From Urechis unicinctus (taxonomy: Eukaryota; Annelida; Polychaeta; Xenopneusta; Urechidae), in the NCBI GenBank assembly GCA_034190875.2, contig CM067344.1, positions 27,973,208-28,037,207 of the forward strand: a stretch of DNA of 64,000 nucleotides, in the 5' to 3' direction. Position numbers and translations under genes: made by a program. Below the pieces are notes generated by a model. The model saw nothing but the letters and a program-made list of their open reading frames with translations. It was not told the DNA's origin and made no database searches. Shown here piece after piece: positions 27,609 to 38,433 of this stretch (positions within the stretch are counted from its first letter, which is position 1; every line of letters begins with the position of its first letter).

Positions 27609-29354
27609 GTTACTGATGAGATTTGTCTCAGGCAAGTAAAGTATCATAAATAGCAAAAAATTATAAAAGTAATATATAGCTCTAGGCTTCAATGAATAAA
27701 TCTCAAAAGCTTTCATCTAATTGAAACTGCTAGGTGTATACATACATCAGCAACCAAAAGGTCTCAAGCCTGTATTCCTGCACTGGGAAGATGTGATATT
27801 GCATCAGGGTACAAACAGTCTGCCTTTCACTGGCACTGTATCAGGGATATAAATGTCCCAAGGATGAGACATATGACATTTAAATTAACCTGTGATGGTT
27901 TTGAAGCACAGACTAAAAATACTACTAGCATGTTGATACATCATCCCATACCTGAACACTGGCCACAGGAAGTGCAAACAAACCCTGCACGAATTCATTT
28001 GAACAAAGCCATCTTCTGATGTTTTTTTTCTGATTTCAAGAAAACAATAATTTACAGCAAAGCTCTAATATTATATTCAGGTGAATGATGAATTAGCCTG
28101 AACTGTTAATAAAAATGACAAAAAGAATTCTTTGTAAAAGCTCATACCGACTTATTCTCAATACAAATACTACTTGAAATATACACCAACAGGTAGAATG
28201 CAAATAAAAGTGAGAATCAGGCGAATTTTTAAGTTTCAAGTGTCAGATCATGTTTTTGTGGTCAACAACTCAAAAAATATTTGACTGTCACTGGGGCAGA
28301 GGAGACTCTCCTGAACACAATTGTAGGATGATAATTGATATTTGCTATATGAGCAAAAAGAAATGAACATGGTAAATGTAAATGCAGATGCAAGATTCAC
28401 GATCATTTGGCACGTGCACATATTTTCAAACATTTTTATGGTACCTATCAACCCAGCCAGCTGTTCTGTTCCCCTGTACACAGAAGCATGGCTAGCCCAA
28501 CAGGACATCTATGTATACATTCTACGGCGGCTGAATTCAAACAATGCAAAAATCCACAAGCCAAATCAGTTGCTTTGAACGTGTAAATCCAGCAAGCTGT
28601 TTGGTTTCATCACTTATTTTGAATGGTAATGAACAATTTGAATCCTACAACCAAAAGTGATGTATGGCACCATCTTAATCATTACAATGAGGCGGTAGCT
28701 GCAAGCAGGTGCAGTCAGGACTATTTCAATCATATGACATTTGGATAAGAACGGTGGGCATTCATCTCCCATGCGCCTGGGGGCACTGCCTCGCTGCAGA
28801 TATGGCTTTGTTAGCATCATAATGGAGTAAAGACTAATCAGGTCTGCAGCGACCCAACTATAAAAAGCGTACATATACATTGAATTATTCACCTCAGAAG
28901 CCGCCACTTTTCTTAAATGAATTAACTGCAAGCAGGATTTTATTGATAGCTTTCTTGATAGAATTGCTTGCTAATTACATACCACAATAGGGTCATGGAA
29001 ATTCTGCCCGCCCTAATCTTGTTTAAATCCGAACTTTCAACGTCCAGATACTGAAAAATGTGCGTTAATGCATGGCAAGCATATTGGGTTTGACCCTGTG
29101 GAGCTTTCCATTATCCAACCTAACAGCACTGCAGAGCCAGGTCCACAGAGTATGTGTCCTCAAACACAACATCAACAACAATACAGCATATTGCCTTATT
29201 GGATGAGGCTGGATGCTATCAATAAGTGTGTTGATATGTAGATAAACAACCAGATAATGGCAATTCTGAAGAGATCAAAATATGTATAAGATCATTAGTC
29301 AAGAGCTGTGTCTTCATATGTCAGTCCAGCAATGACCTGAGCAACTGGCCGCAG
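27605..29354. other. No gene recognised
   Basis: AT-rich DNA with short frames on both strands (for example 28,614-28,931 minus, 105 codons), none with a recognised domain or paired splice sites. Confidence 0.45.
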
Positions 29355-29464
29355 GGTCTTAATCTTAGCCAGAGTCCAATGGATAGGTGATTTGGACGGG
29401 CTGGAATTTTCACACTCGCCTACCCTTCAGTCAGCACCTCCCAGGCCGGACAGCTCATTTAAAG
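29355..29464 (+). repeat. Duplicated segment, left part (inverted copy at 40.7-41.1 kb)
   Basis: TCTTAGCCAGAG, GACGGGCTGGAATTT, GCACCTCCCAGGCCGGA and CAGCTCATTTAAAG occur in the same order on the minus strand at 41,095-40,925. The segment is interrupted here by the hAT-like element and resumes at 30,199. Confidence 0.85.
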
Positions 29465-30198
29465 CAGGGGTGGAAACTAACGGTCATCTGCTCGCAATGG
29501 CGACTGAAAACGATTCGGGGCAGTTGAATTCGCCTAATCACGCGCCCAGGTGGCAAGTCAGTTTTTGCACTCTCCCTTATTCATTACTTTCTGGCAACAT
29601 AGCCAAACATCAAAAGCATGCTTGAGATGTTTGTCTCCGGTTTTTGTCCGTGCATGCTACCATAACTTAAGCATGTGTCAACAAGCTTTAGATCAGGTAT
29701 TCATAAAGTCAGGTATTTGAGAGGGCAAGCTGAGCTGTCTCCGTCGTTAGTTTTTATGAATACGATGTAAGATCGCGGACTCAGCTGAGATTGCAGACTC
29801 AAGTTGAGACAACTCAAGTTAAGATTCTTTATGAATACGGCCCCAGATAAGCGCAGTTTGTCTACGATAAAATTCAGGTAGCCAAACAGACCTACTTCAG
29901 GTTTTATCACAGCACCTCCCGTACTTGGTTCGATAATGCTGAGCAGTTTGAGCTGGCCCCGAGTGAATCTTTGCTATGGAAATGATTTGTATTTGTTTGA
30001 CCTGATACCAACAATTTGTTCATCTATGACAGAATGTGAAAGAGACTTCAATGTGACGGCCCAAACCAAGAGTAACTGCCGGTCCAGTCTATGCCATTCC
30101 ACATTAGTCAACCTTATGAAATTCACAACTTCGATCCTGACTTTTGAAAGTTACCAGTCCTGATGGCTGGTAGCAAAGTTTGTTAGTTTCCACCCCTG
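29465..30198. mobile_element. Non-autonomous hAT-like DNA transposon with 5-bp target-site duplication
   Basis: The ends are perfect 17-bp inverted repeats: CAGGGGTGGAAACTAAC at 29,465-29,481, complement at 30,182-30,198. The flanks are TAAAG (29,460-29,464) and TAAGG (30,199-30,203), a 5-bp target-site duplication with one change. The inverted segment copy near 40.93 kb gives the empty site, ATTTAAAGACAAACAGC, so insertion is shown directly. CAGGGG ends are typical of hAT elements, and a 5-bp duplication fits the hAT5-type subgroup. No transposase is visible in the 734 bp. A short frame starting MATENDSGQLN lies near the left end. A smaller element is nested at 29,697-29,838. Confidence 0.85.
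29697..29838. mobile_element. Nested MITE-like element with GTATTCATAAAG ends
   Basis: Inverted 12-bp ends GTATTCATAAAG (29,697-29,708) and CTTTATGAATAC (29,827-29,838) bound the unit, with a further TTTTATGAATACGATG inside. The right end is followed by GGCCCC. The inner part holds near-palindromic pieces such as CTCAAGTTGAGACAACTC. It lies wholly inside the hAT-like element and so inserted later. No clean target-site duplication was found. Confidence 0.6.
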
Positions 30199-30515
30199 TA
30201 AGGACATACAGCAACGCAGCACGCTGACCACTCATCTACGATCAAGATAAACACTGCTCTGTTTGATATTGCTTAACCTTCTTATGACGCATGGGGTTTA
30301 ATCAGCTTCATAATACTTAAATGATGTTGAATGGAGTGACGACCAGCTTAGTCTCCTTGCAACAGTCCATGTTTATTTTACACCTTCTTGAAAGGGATCA
30401 AGATAAGTTTGAGGTTTGTAAGAATAATAAAAACTAGAACTAGTAGAATTAAGGGTGGCATACATTGACATTGTGCACAGCCGATTGGAGCATCATTCCT
30501 AAATGTCTGCCTCAC
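30199..30515 (+). repeat. Duplicated segment, right part (inverted copy at 40.7-41.1 kb)
   Basis: AACGCAGCACGCTGACC, CATGGGGTTTAATCA and GGAGCATCATTC have close counterparts in order on the minus strand at 40.92-40.73 kb. The copy here holds about 90 extra bases (about 30,330-30,420). The segment also contains the 3' half of the small minus-strand frame at 30,378-30,611. Confidence 0.85.
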
Positions 30516-30611
30516 AGTTCCAGCAGGTAGCTTGGAAATTCTGGTAAAGACTCTGCTAGACCGAAATATGACGATAGGTCTAACTCTAAGACCATCAACA
30601 ACCATGGCCAT
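30378..30611 (-). CDS. Possible small single-pass (tail-anchored) protein, 77 aa
   Basis: The ATG at 30,611 is in good context (CCATGG) and the frame ends just before TAAAATAAACATGG, so the stop is followed at once by an AATAAA signal. The N-terminal half is basic and polar. A hydrophobic segment (PLILLVLVFIILTNLKLILI, about residues 53-72) precedes a basic end (PFKKV), the layout of a tail-anchored protein. An overlapping frame in another register, 30,697-30,512, starts MAASTANSIRNAIFYF in equally good context nearer the promoter-like motif, so which frame is used, if either, is open. The 3' half lies in a duplicated segment and the 40.7 kb copy of it is not open, which lowers confidence. 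Confidence 0.35.
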   Translation of the reverse strand: MAMVVDGLRVRPIVIFRSSRVFTRISKLPAGTVRQTFRNDAPIGCAQCQCMPPLILLVLVFIILTNLKLILIPFKKV

Positions 30612-30724
30612 GGGTATGTCTGTTCAGCGCACCGTATCTTTTGACGGATAAAATAGAATATTGCGTTTCGTATACTGTTCGCAGTACTTGCGGCCATTCA
30701 GAGAATGCTTGTTATTAGTGTATC

Positions 30725-30742
30725 CCGCCGACGTCACTGGGG
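30725..30742 (-). promoter_or_regulatory. CRE-like site upstream of the small minus-strand frames
   Basis: The minus strand reads CAGTGACGTCGGCGGG; TGACGTC is a CRE (CREB/ATF) core. It lies about 30 bp upstream of the ATG at 30,697 and about 115 bp upstream of the one at 30,611, a plausible promoter position. Confidence 0.4.
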
Positions 30743-31329
30743 CAGCCTCCTTAATGACCTTATTCAGTTATTGAGTTATTCCCTTAATAATTGATTCAGG
30801 CCCCCATAATATCATATGTAATATTCTATTTTGTCTCGACATCGACCGTATTATAAAGGAGTCATATAATGTCCGTCAGACACGAAACGAGAAAAACGTG
30901 TCATCTAACAATATCAATACTGACCTGTAACTGTCGATTTAATTCCAAGTAAGCTCCACGTCACTAATGCACACGACCACGGTGAGTGTCTTCTTCGGTC
31001 TTTGACAAAGATCAAAACACAAAAACCGGAAACTGCTATCTGCTATCGGAAGGAAAATGCATCTTCATTATTGGTCTTTCGACCCGTTATGACCTTATCA
31101 TGATGATGGAGTGGAATGTCCGTGTTACGCGTGTTTTTTTATACCCCATATATGCACGCAGAAATCAACATGTTCCGAGCAAACTCGATCTGATTCGCAA
31201 CCATGCTTTTCACATTTGACCAATATGATACACAGTAACAGCAGGGGTTAAATATAACCAACGACTGGGGCTCGTTATAGGGGACAATCACTCAGGGATA
31301 TGCTTGAATGACCGGAGTAAGCAAACCAG

Positions 31330-32970
31330 TCCATCACGCATGGCGGCAGATTTTGTAGATGCAGTCAACGATGCTTATAAATACCAATACGACATAGAGA
31401 AAATCATCAATCCAATAGTTTAGACCTTACCCTCACAAACGAAGAATCCATGATCGATGAAAATCATGAAAAGGCTGATCTAGGCCAAAGTGACCATGTT
31501 GTGATTAAAATGAAATTGAGAAACCTATATGAATAGGCCAACTTTGAAAATACGAAGGGCTATATGAAAGCATTGAAAAAATTATTCCAAAATAGAAACA
31601 CAGAGTAAAATGCAAAATCTTCCACGAGAAACTTCACGATGCAGTAATTTAGCTTGTACCAAAAAAGCAGTCAGACTCACCTGACCTGCCTGGTTGGATC
31701 AAGTGATCATCAATAAGATAACAAAGTATTGCAGAGAATGTAAAATGTTATCCAAACATATTCTGGAAATATGTCAGTATGAAAAACAAGATATTGCAGC
31801 CAATCTCTAACTTAATAAAAGATAATGGCGATCTCACTACTAGTGGTACAGAAACAGCAGAGGTACTTAACTGTTTCTTATCAGATGTGTTCACAGATGA
31901 AGACCTGTCATGCATCCCAGATGCAATGAGTCATAACTTTGCAGAAGCTCTTGAATATGTCCATTTCACCGATGAAGATATCAGGAAAAGTCTGAACAGC
32001 CTGAAAATTAGTAATTCATCTGGTCCAGACGGGCTTCATCCTAGAATCTTGAAAGAACTAGCCAAGACAAGTGCATGCCCACTGAAAGAAATCTATCAAA
32101 TATCACTTGAGAGTGTTCTACCACATAACTGGCGTGTTGCATATGCTACCCCCATCCATAAAAAGGGACCAATAATGGTTGCTGGAAACTACAGGCTTGC
32201 TAGTTTGACGTCAATCTGTGGCAAAGTGATGGTTGGTGTCATACGACACTGAGTCGTGTGTCATAAGATGGAAAACAAGATGTTCTCAAAGCACCAACAC
32301 TGTTTTTAGAATGGAAGATTAACCGTCATACATTTTCTGGTGTACTGGTCGAAGTTCCTTGATGATAGTGTTGGAGTGGATGCTGTGTACCTCGACTTTC
32401 AAAAGGCCTTTGTCTCGGTGCCTCACCATAGACTCTCCACGAAGGTCGAGAGTTATGGAATAACTGAGGATGTGTGCGGGTGGAACTCGGCCTTCTCACT
32501 GGACCTTAAACAAAAAGTCACAATGAACGGAGCAGAATCGGTATGGTCAACAGTGAAGAGCGGTATACCCCAGGGGAGTGTCCTGGGGTCAGTTCTATTC
32601 ACAATTTTCATGAACGATATGCCAGGTGAGACCATTTGCCCAACAACGCTTTTCACAACTGCGAAGTTATTCCAAAGGGCAGAAACGATTGAGGACTGTG
32701 ACCTAATCAAGGATGACCTGAAGGAACTGCAAGAGTGGGCTAAGAAGTGGCAGCTGAACCGTTATATATATATATATATATATGCAGCAGTTTGAAATTT
32801 GAACATCACACCATGATGATTGCAAAGAAGGGTAACCAAATAGCAGGAGGACTTACTTGTACATAGACGAAGCCATGTTTCTGACTCTATATAAGATGAT
32901 AATAAGGTCGCATCTCGAGTGTGCGGCACCAACGTGGTCTCCACACACTTGGTTAACGACTATCACTGGT
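31330..32970 (+). mobile_element. Decayed CR1-like non-LTR retrotransposon (LINE), 5'-truncated
   Basis: The end of the endonuclease domain is visible near 31,350-31,530 (FVDAVNDAYKYQYD; then LDLTLTNEES and GQSDHVVIKM). The reverse transcriptase follows. At 31,779-32,252 it contains SSGPDGLHPRILKEL (residues 80-94 of that frame). At 32,340-32,770, in the same frame but past in-frame stops, it contains VDAVYLDFQKAF (motif A, aspartate kept) and SGIPQGSVLGSVLF (motif B). Motif C, normally YADD or FADD, has become LFTTAKLF, so the enzyme is dead. A (TA)10 run interrupts at 32,764. A thumb remnant, LYKMIIRSHLECAAPTWSPH, lies at 32,887-32,946. The GPDGxHPRxLKEL style suggests the CR1/Rex1 group. 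No ORF1 or defined 3' tail was found. Confidence 0.92.
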
Positions 32971-35650
32971 TCTTTCACATATTTACTCTGTAACATGCTA
33001 GTTGTGTTTTGCTGGCAATATCGCACTGGCCACATGTAGTTTAAGATTTACATGATTATTTATAGCACATGGAGGATTCGTCAGTTAGCAACATTATAAG
33101 ATACCAGATGTCAGTCATCTAAAGTCCCTATCTTGTATATAGATGTTATAGGAACCCTTCGTTGTGAGATGAGGTTTCTGGCATGACCTTGTAGCCCTAT
33201 ATATGAATATTTTGGTAGTTTATTTTCGAGTAAACAAGACAAAAACAGCGATTATTTCATCACATCTCAGCATGTGGTGTTTCGCTGAGCCCACATAAGT
33301 GCAAATTATACATAGAATAACCGGTCATGGTAGAAATATGATGCATAAATGTACTTTGCATATACGGTTGTTGTTTGGGCCTTAGAAGCAAAATCTAGGC
33401 AAGGATAATTATATACTACCCGCGGAGTTGGCATGCGGTAACTTATTTACTTTGGAACACCGTATATATAAAGCCAACAATGCGATAATTTATTATGTTT
33501 GAGCGACTTTGGGCCACCAAAATTCTATACTCGGTGGCCCAAACGTTAGTTTTTGGGCCACCAAACATCTCGGCTGAGTTTCTAGCGCTGTTAAATATTT
33601 AACTGCGACGTAAAAAGATTGGTTATCTTTACTCAAGACGAAGGTCTGAATTTGTTGGTCTCTTTGAGTCTGAACAAAACACCAGAACCAAACTAATAGC
33701 CCATTAGACTGGCCCTTCGCTTCAGTCATTGCACATATCACAGGTAGGGGTATTTACGCCTGCGGTTGAAAAGAAAACCGTTCCAATAAACTTACCTACT
33801 CCATTGCTTTAACGATAGAAAATGCCATTGAACTCACGTACATTAACAAACAATTATTCATTTACATACTTGTATATGTACATGCATGTAATCGGGTCAG
33901 GATCCCAGAAATGGTGGCAGTTCGTGGTCCACTAACCATTCAATAGGATAAGGAGTGTCGATTTATTGAACGTTGATCGAAGAAAACCAAAAGTATTCTT
34001 TTTAGATACCTAAAAACAAAATATGCCACAATCTCAAACAATGAGCAATTATTTGAAACTTTAGTTCACCCAAGTATGATTCAACCTCCATGTACCTCAG
34101 TCGAACATCGGCGGTCACCAACAGAGAAGCAATTGCTAATGGCACCACATAAAATGGCCAGAGAAATACACAACAACTTGAAAAAAAAGTCCACAGCTAG
34201 TCAATAACAACTTAAAACTGAGAGCCAAATATCGTAATCATGAGAAGGATGTTGAGTGCTCATTTACAGTCTTACTAAGTAGAAATGCAACACGTTTTTA
34301 ATCCCAAAGACTTTTCATGGTAATACGCTTCATTGTTTTGGGGGATTTTTTGTGTTTGCCTGATAAATTGCTTGATGTTGTTAACTGGTTATGTCGTGAA
34401 CTGTCACTGTGTCAAATGTTGGCATTCCTCGTCCGGTTGACAACTCACAGTCTTTGGGAACCATAATTTGTATGTAGTTTTCCTCTGCTGTTGTCTCGTT
34501 ACTTCATGATTGATTATATTGAACTGTCATTGTACTAATTCATTACAATGCTTATTCAGCTATAACATCTAAAACGGTTCTATGCAGAGATCAGCATATA
34601 TTACTACCACAACATTTGACTGTATCTCTTGGACTGCTTTTTTCTGTCTGGTCGTACTCCCTTATGGATTAAATTCGGGTATTACTTCCGTACGTCACCC
34701 GGTTGTTCAATGGTAATAGTTATCACTAGTGATCACAGGTCATCCAGTTCTGTTATCATCCTTTCCATGAATGAAAAATTCATATATTTTTCCTGAATGG
34801 ATACTACACGCTTGAGTTATCAACGCTTATAATCTGTTGTTCTTTGGCGTACATTTTTGTGTCAAGTTTCTTTTTTCCTACGGAAAGGCTTTATAATCAA
34901 GATGTACTTGGTTGATTCCTTACTGATCATAACGTTACAACACGATTTGGCTTATTGGGCGTTATGACTCGATACTTCGGAAAAGGCGCGAAACGATGTG
35001 ATAGCGTGGAATTTCTCAAACCGAAGATATATTCGACTTCCATTGATTCGTATAGAACCGTTAGCGCAAAATTTGTATGTGTAATTTAATAAATACTGTA
35101 CAAAATTCCATTAATTGGTTACTTAATACTTGTTTCATCTTTTTAAAGTAGACTAGTAGAAAAATATTCTAAGCGATAAATCAAGACTTTAATTTCTAAT
35201 ATCTCCCTGCTTTCCTTATTTCAATGACAACTGTTAACTAGTCTATTGAATCTTACCTTTCGGGTACCATTTGTTCTCGGACATGGTAATGGCACATTTT
35301 AAAGCAACCAAAAAGACCTCACATACTAATACCCATGTGGCTAATAGGGTTAAGACTCTGGGTATAGACCTACAATGTTTGGGCAAGTGACCTAAAATTA
35401 GTATGGTCTATCTATAGTTAAGTATATTAGATTTCTGCTTTCATATATTGAATTGCCCATATACAAATTGTTGTTTCCATTCCATTCAGATTACACCCCC
35501 ACTCCCTTTTTTCAAAGATCTATTCCTAGCTCTGCAACCAACAAAACATTCTATTCCTAAAAGTAGCATGAATGGATTATTTAATTATTGATAATGTACT
35601 TTTACAATCCCATAATTACTCTGAAGTTTGCAACTAATGAATAACCTTGA
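32971..35650. other. No gene recognised; small GGGCCACC inverted motif
   Basis: AT-rich intergenic DNA. At about 33,510-33,575 the motif GGGCCACCAAA occurs twice forward with its complement GGTGGCCC between, giving a short stem. A minus frame of 82 codons (33,493-33,741) spans this and has no recognised domain. Confidence 0.45.
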
Positions 35651-35743
35651 CAAGATATAATCAGTTACATTGCAATAATTGCAATGGGAAATGTAAATCT
35701 CAGTTCACTTGTCAAAACTCTTTTTGGTGTTTTAGGTGACAAA

Positions 35744-36541
35744 ATGCCTCTGGCAAATTTCTCGCTTTCTGGACAAGAAACAAGATTGATACAGCATGCT
35801 GACACAGTGTTCAAACTCAAGCTGCAGTTCATCAAGAATGACAGTGTTCATTCGCCATTAAAACAAGCATTGTTCCAAGACATCCAGGAACAAATTGAAA
35901 CATGCATCAAGGCTATTCTTCACAAAATGGATTCCAATCCTAACCACATTGCTGTACGGATTGAAACTTCAGATCTGATGATTGACATGAGCAGTAAGCC
36001 ATGGGCCATATCCAATAAGATTCAGTTTATTCGAAAAGAAAAGCTTCTTAATGCTTGTCCACTCATTTTAATTATGAAACTAAATATTAAAGATGGTGTG
36101 TGCTTGTCTGAGGTGACTAGCTCACCCAAAACCTGGAAATCATTTGATGACACTCGTGTGAATGCTCAACACACACCTCGCAACAAATCTATTGTTAGTG
36201 ACACAGACTCAAAATACTTACAGCTTGCTAGGAAAAGAAAGGCATTTGACATGGAATGTGCAGAACCGACAAAAGTTAAGCAAGTGCACTCCAAGGAGTC
36301 AATGGCCCAGAATGTGTCATCTAAAAAAACTGACCAGCCAATGGCTCCAAATGTATTGTCTTATAAAACGGACCGTGACTATATCAAGAGGGAGAACTTA
36401 GCCGAGGAGATGAAATTACAACACCTGGCTAGTCCAAGCCTGAGTCAGACCCTTACCCCACAGAAACCTCAAAGGAGCAGTTTGATACTCAATGCAGTTG
36501 ATTTATTGGTAACTCCTGTGAAACGGTTCCTTCATTGGTAA
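35744..36541 (+). CDS. MAJIN: Membrane-anchored junction protein (MAJIN)-like, meiotic telomere tether
   Basis: MAJIN, with TERB1 and TERB2, ties meiotic telomeres to the inner nuclear membrane. The match is by eye to vertebrate MAJIN: the opening block SGQETRLIQHADTVFKLKLQ corresponds to PETRFLHAGxNVYKFKIRYG, followed by the QxxIxxxIxxxLxxMDxxP stretch, PLILIMKLN, and a basic linker LARKRKAFDM like MRKRKHMDEP. Start choice: an upstream in-frame ATG at 35,684 adds 20 residues, but a pyrimidine-rich acceptor (TTTGGTGTTTTAG, ending 35,735) just before this ATG and the family's short N-terminus favour 35,744, giving 265 aa. The body has no intron. Near the C-terminus MAxNVxSxKTD occurs twice. 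The end, SLILNAVDLLVTPVKRFLHW, is amphipathic rather than a clear membrane helix, whereas vertebrate MAJIN ends in one. An AATAAA follows at 36,588. Tail-to-tail with the IQCC-like gene. Confidence 0.65.
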   Translation: MPLANFSLSGQETRLIQHADTVFKLKLQFIKNDSVHSPLKQALFQDIQEQIETCIKAILHKMDSNPNHIAVRIETSDLMIDMSSKPWAISNKIQFIRKEKLLNACPLILIMKLNIKDGVCLSEVTSSPKTWKSFDDTRVNAQHTPRNKSIVSDTDSKYLQLARKRKAFDMECAEPTKVKQVHSKESMAQNVSSKKTDQPMAPNVLSYKTDRDYIKRENLAEEMKLQHLASPSLSQTLTPQKPQRSSLILNAVDLLVTPVKRFLHW

Positions 36542-36587
36542 CTGAGTATTTGAAGTCCAATGTGCACTTGTGGATGTTCATGTCTTA

Positions 36588-36593
36588 AATAAA
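36588..36593 (+). terminator. Polyadenylation signal of the MAJIN-like gene
   Basis: AATAAA lies 47 bp after the stop codon, followed by AT-rich DNA. Confidence 0.65.
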
Positions 36594-36679
36594 TTGCATT
36601 TATAATTTAATGTGATAGTTGTTTATCTTACTGTTAGCTGTTACCTTACCAAACTACTTTCAAATAGACCCAACTTGAA

Positions 36680-36840
36680 TTTTTATATATGTAGATATAT
36701 ATATTCGTATATAAAAATAGATATATAATACATAATATAAGTGTATATGTATAGATATATGTATGCACATATATACCTATATCTATATACATAAAATATA
36801 CAGTACACATTTAAATATTAATAAATATATTCTAAATGTT
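36680..36840. repeat. AT-rich low-complexity tract between convergent genes
   Basis: Imperfect TATATA/TAGATA DNA separates the 3' ends of the MAJIN-like and IQCC-like genes. Confidence 0.8.
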
Positions 36841-36883
36841 AAACATAAGCAAGAATGGATGAGTGAATACAAATGGAATGGGA

Positions 36884-36889
36884 TTTATT
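36884..36889 (-). terminator. Polyadenylation signal of the IQCC-like gene
   Basis: TTTATT on the plus strand is AATAAA on the minus strand, about 140 bp past the IQCC stop codon. Confidence 0.6.
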
Positions 36890-37026
36890 AGCAATAAATA
36901 TATCACTGCTATGACATCTGCATATATTCCCCCAGTACACAATTCCAGTAAGCTGTATCAGTCTGTCAAACACTCAGTAATGTTGAGATTCATAAGACAA
37001 AGCATCTTGGTAAAGTGTTGAATCCT

Positions 37027-37056
37027 CTATGCATACTGCTTCTTCAAACGCAGGTA
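37027..37056 (-). CDS. IQCC: IQCC-like exon 4 (C-terminus)
   Basis: Acceptor TGGTTGTTTCAG, then nine codons YLRLKKQYA and TAG. The intron before it is only 110 bp. Confidence 0.85.
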   Translation of the reverse strand, partial: YLRLKKQYA

Positions 37057-38335
37057 CTGAAACAACCAGGATAGATAAATACATGACGTAATGCATAGCT
37101 GCTGTGAACATTGAGGTATTTTTTATCTATCTAGTAACTGATTCACATGCACATAGCTCGACTTACTTGCTTGCGGCTATCAATCGCCTGTTTGACCCAG
37201 ATTAGTTCCATTATTATATGCTTTTTTGCCTCCTCCGTATTTTCTTCAGTTGTTTGTTCAGCTACACAAAGGGAAAATTTATAAAAGATTATTTGTATGA
37301 GAACATAATGACGGAGTAATACCAGAGCTTATGTCTAAGCTAAGAGGGCTCACGGCAACTAGTGAAACACATGCCCGCTGTCAGGTGCCGCTTCTATGAA
37401 AACAACCAAGGCATATGAGATTGTTTAAAAACGTCTCAGGGCTTGGTTTATGTTGAAGATGTGGAGCCTGCTGATAAGTCAAGGCGACCACCAACTAGAA
37501 AAATTCCAAGTGACTTTAAGAGATGTGACACCATGCTGCTCACAGATGCCGTTCACAAATGTTCTAGGGCGAAGGCACGAGTGAGCCCTATTAGCATAGA
37601 CAGAAGCTTTTCGGTAATACTGTGTAAGTTCAAAATGCTAAATTCAATACACTGGTATCATGTCATAACCTTGTATATGAACATGAACGAGTTTGATCTC
37701 TTACGTTTCATGGATCTGCATGCGTAAAGAGACAACATATACTCATGCACAGATCATGTCACACACAATATTTGGCCTTGATAATTGGTGCAAAAGTATC
37801 ATAATTACAATTAACATGGAAGCTGAAACTATACAGTCCACACTGCTATCCAGATTGCTTTATATGCCCAAGGTTTCACATAACCACGAGTCGCCACACT
37901 GAACACTTACGATGGCAACGCCGTTATGCAATATGACAGCGGTAGACACACATTTCCAGCATATTGCTGTGGTACGACTGCTTTTTTCAATAACAGTAAT
38001 GAAAGCTAACACAAATTTTAAAAAGTAGACAAAGAAGCTACCATTCATATTTAATCAAATTCAAAGGGAGGAATACATACAAGATACATACACACAAGGA
38101 AAAGCCAGAGGGTACCAGTTCTTCTGTGTTTAGGCGTAGTTATCAAACACAGCAGTAAGTCACATCGTGAGCACAAATATAAGTTGCACCTTAAAATAAC
38201 ATTTAAGCTGAAACCATTCATGACTGAGGCACAGTTATAAGCTGTGTAGTGTGCAAAAAGGTTTATTCAAAAGTACCTTGAACTATAATACACACCATCA
38301 AAATTACAAAAATACATTCTGCAGATATATATATG

Positions 38336-38433
<98 letters not shown>

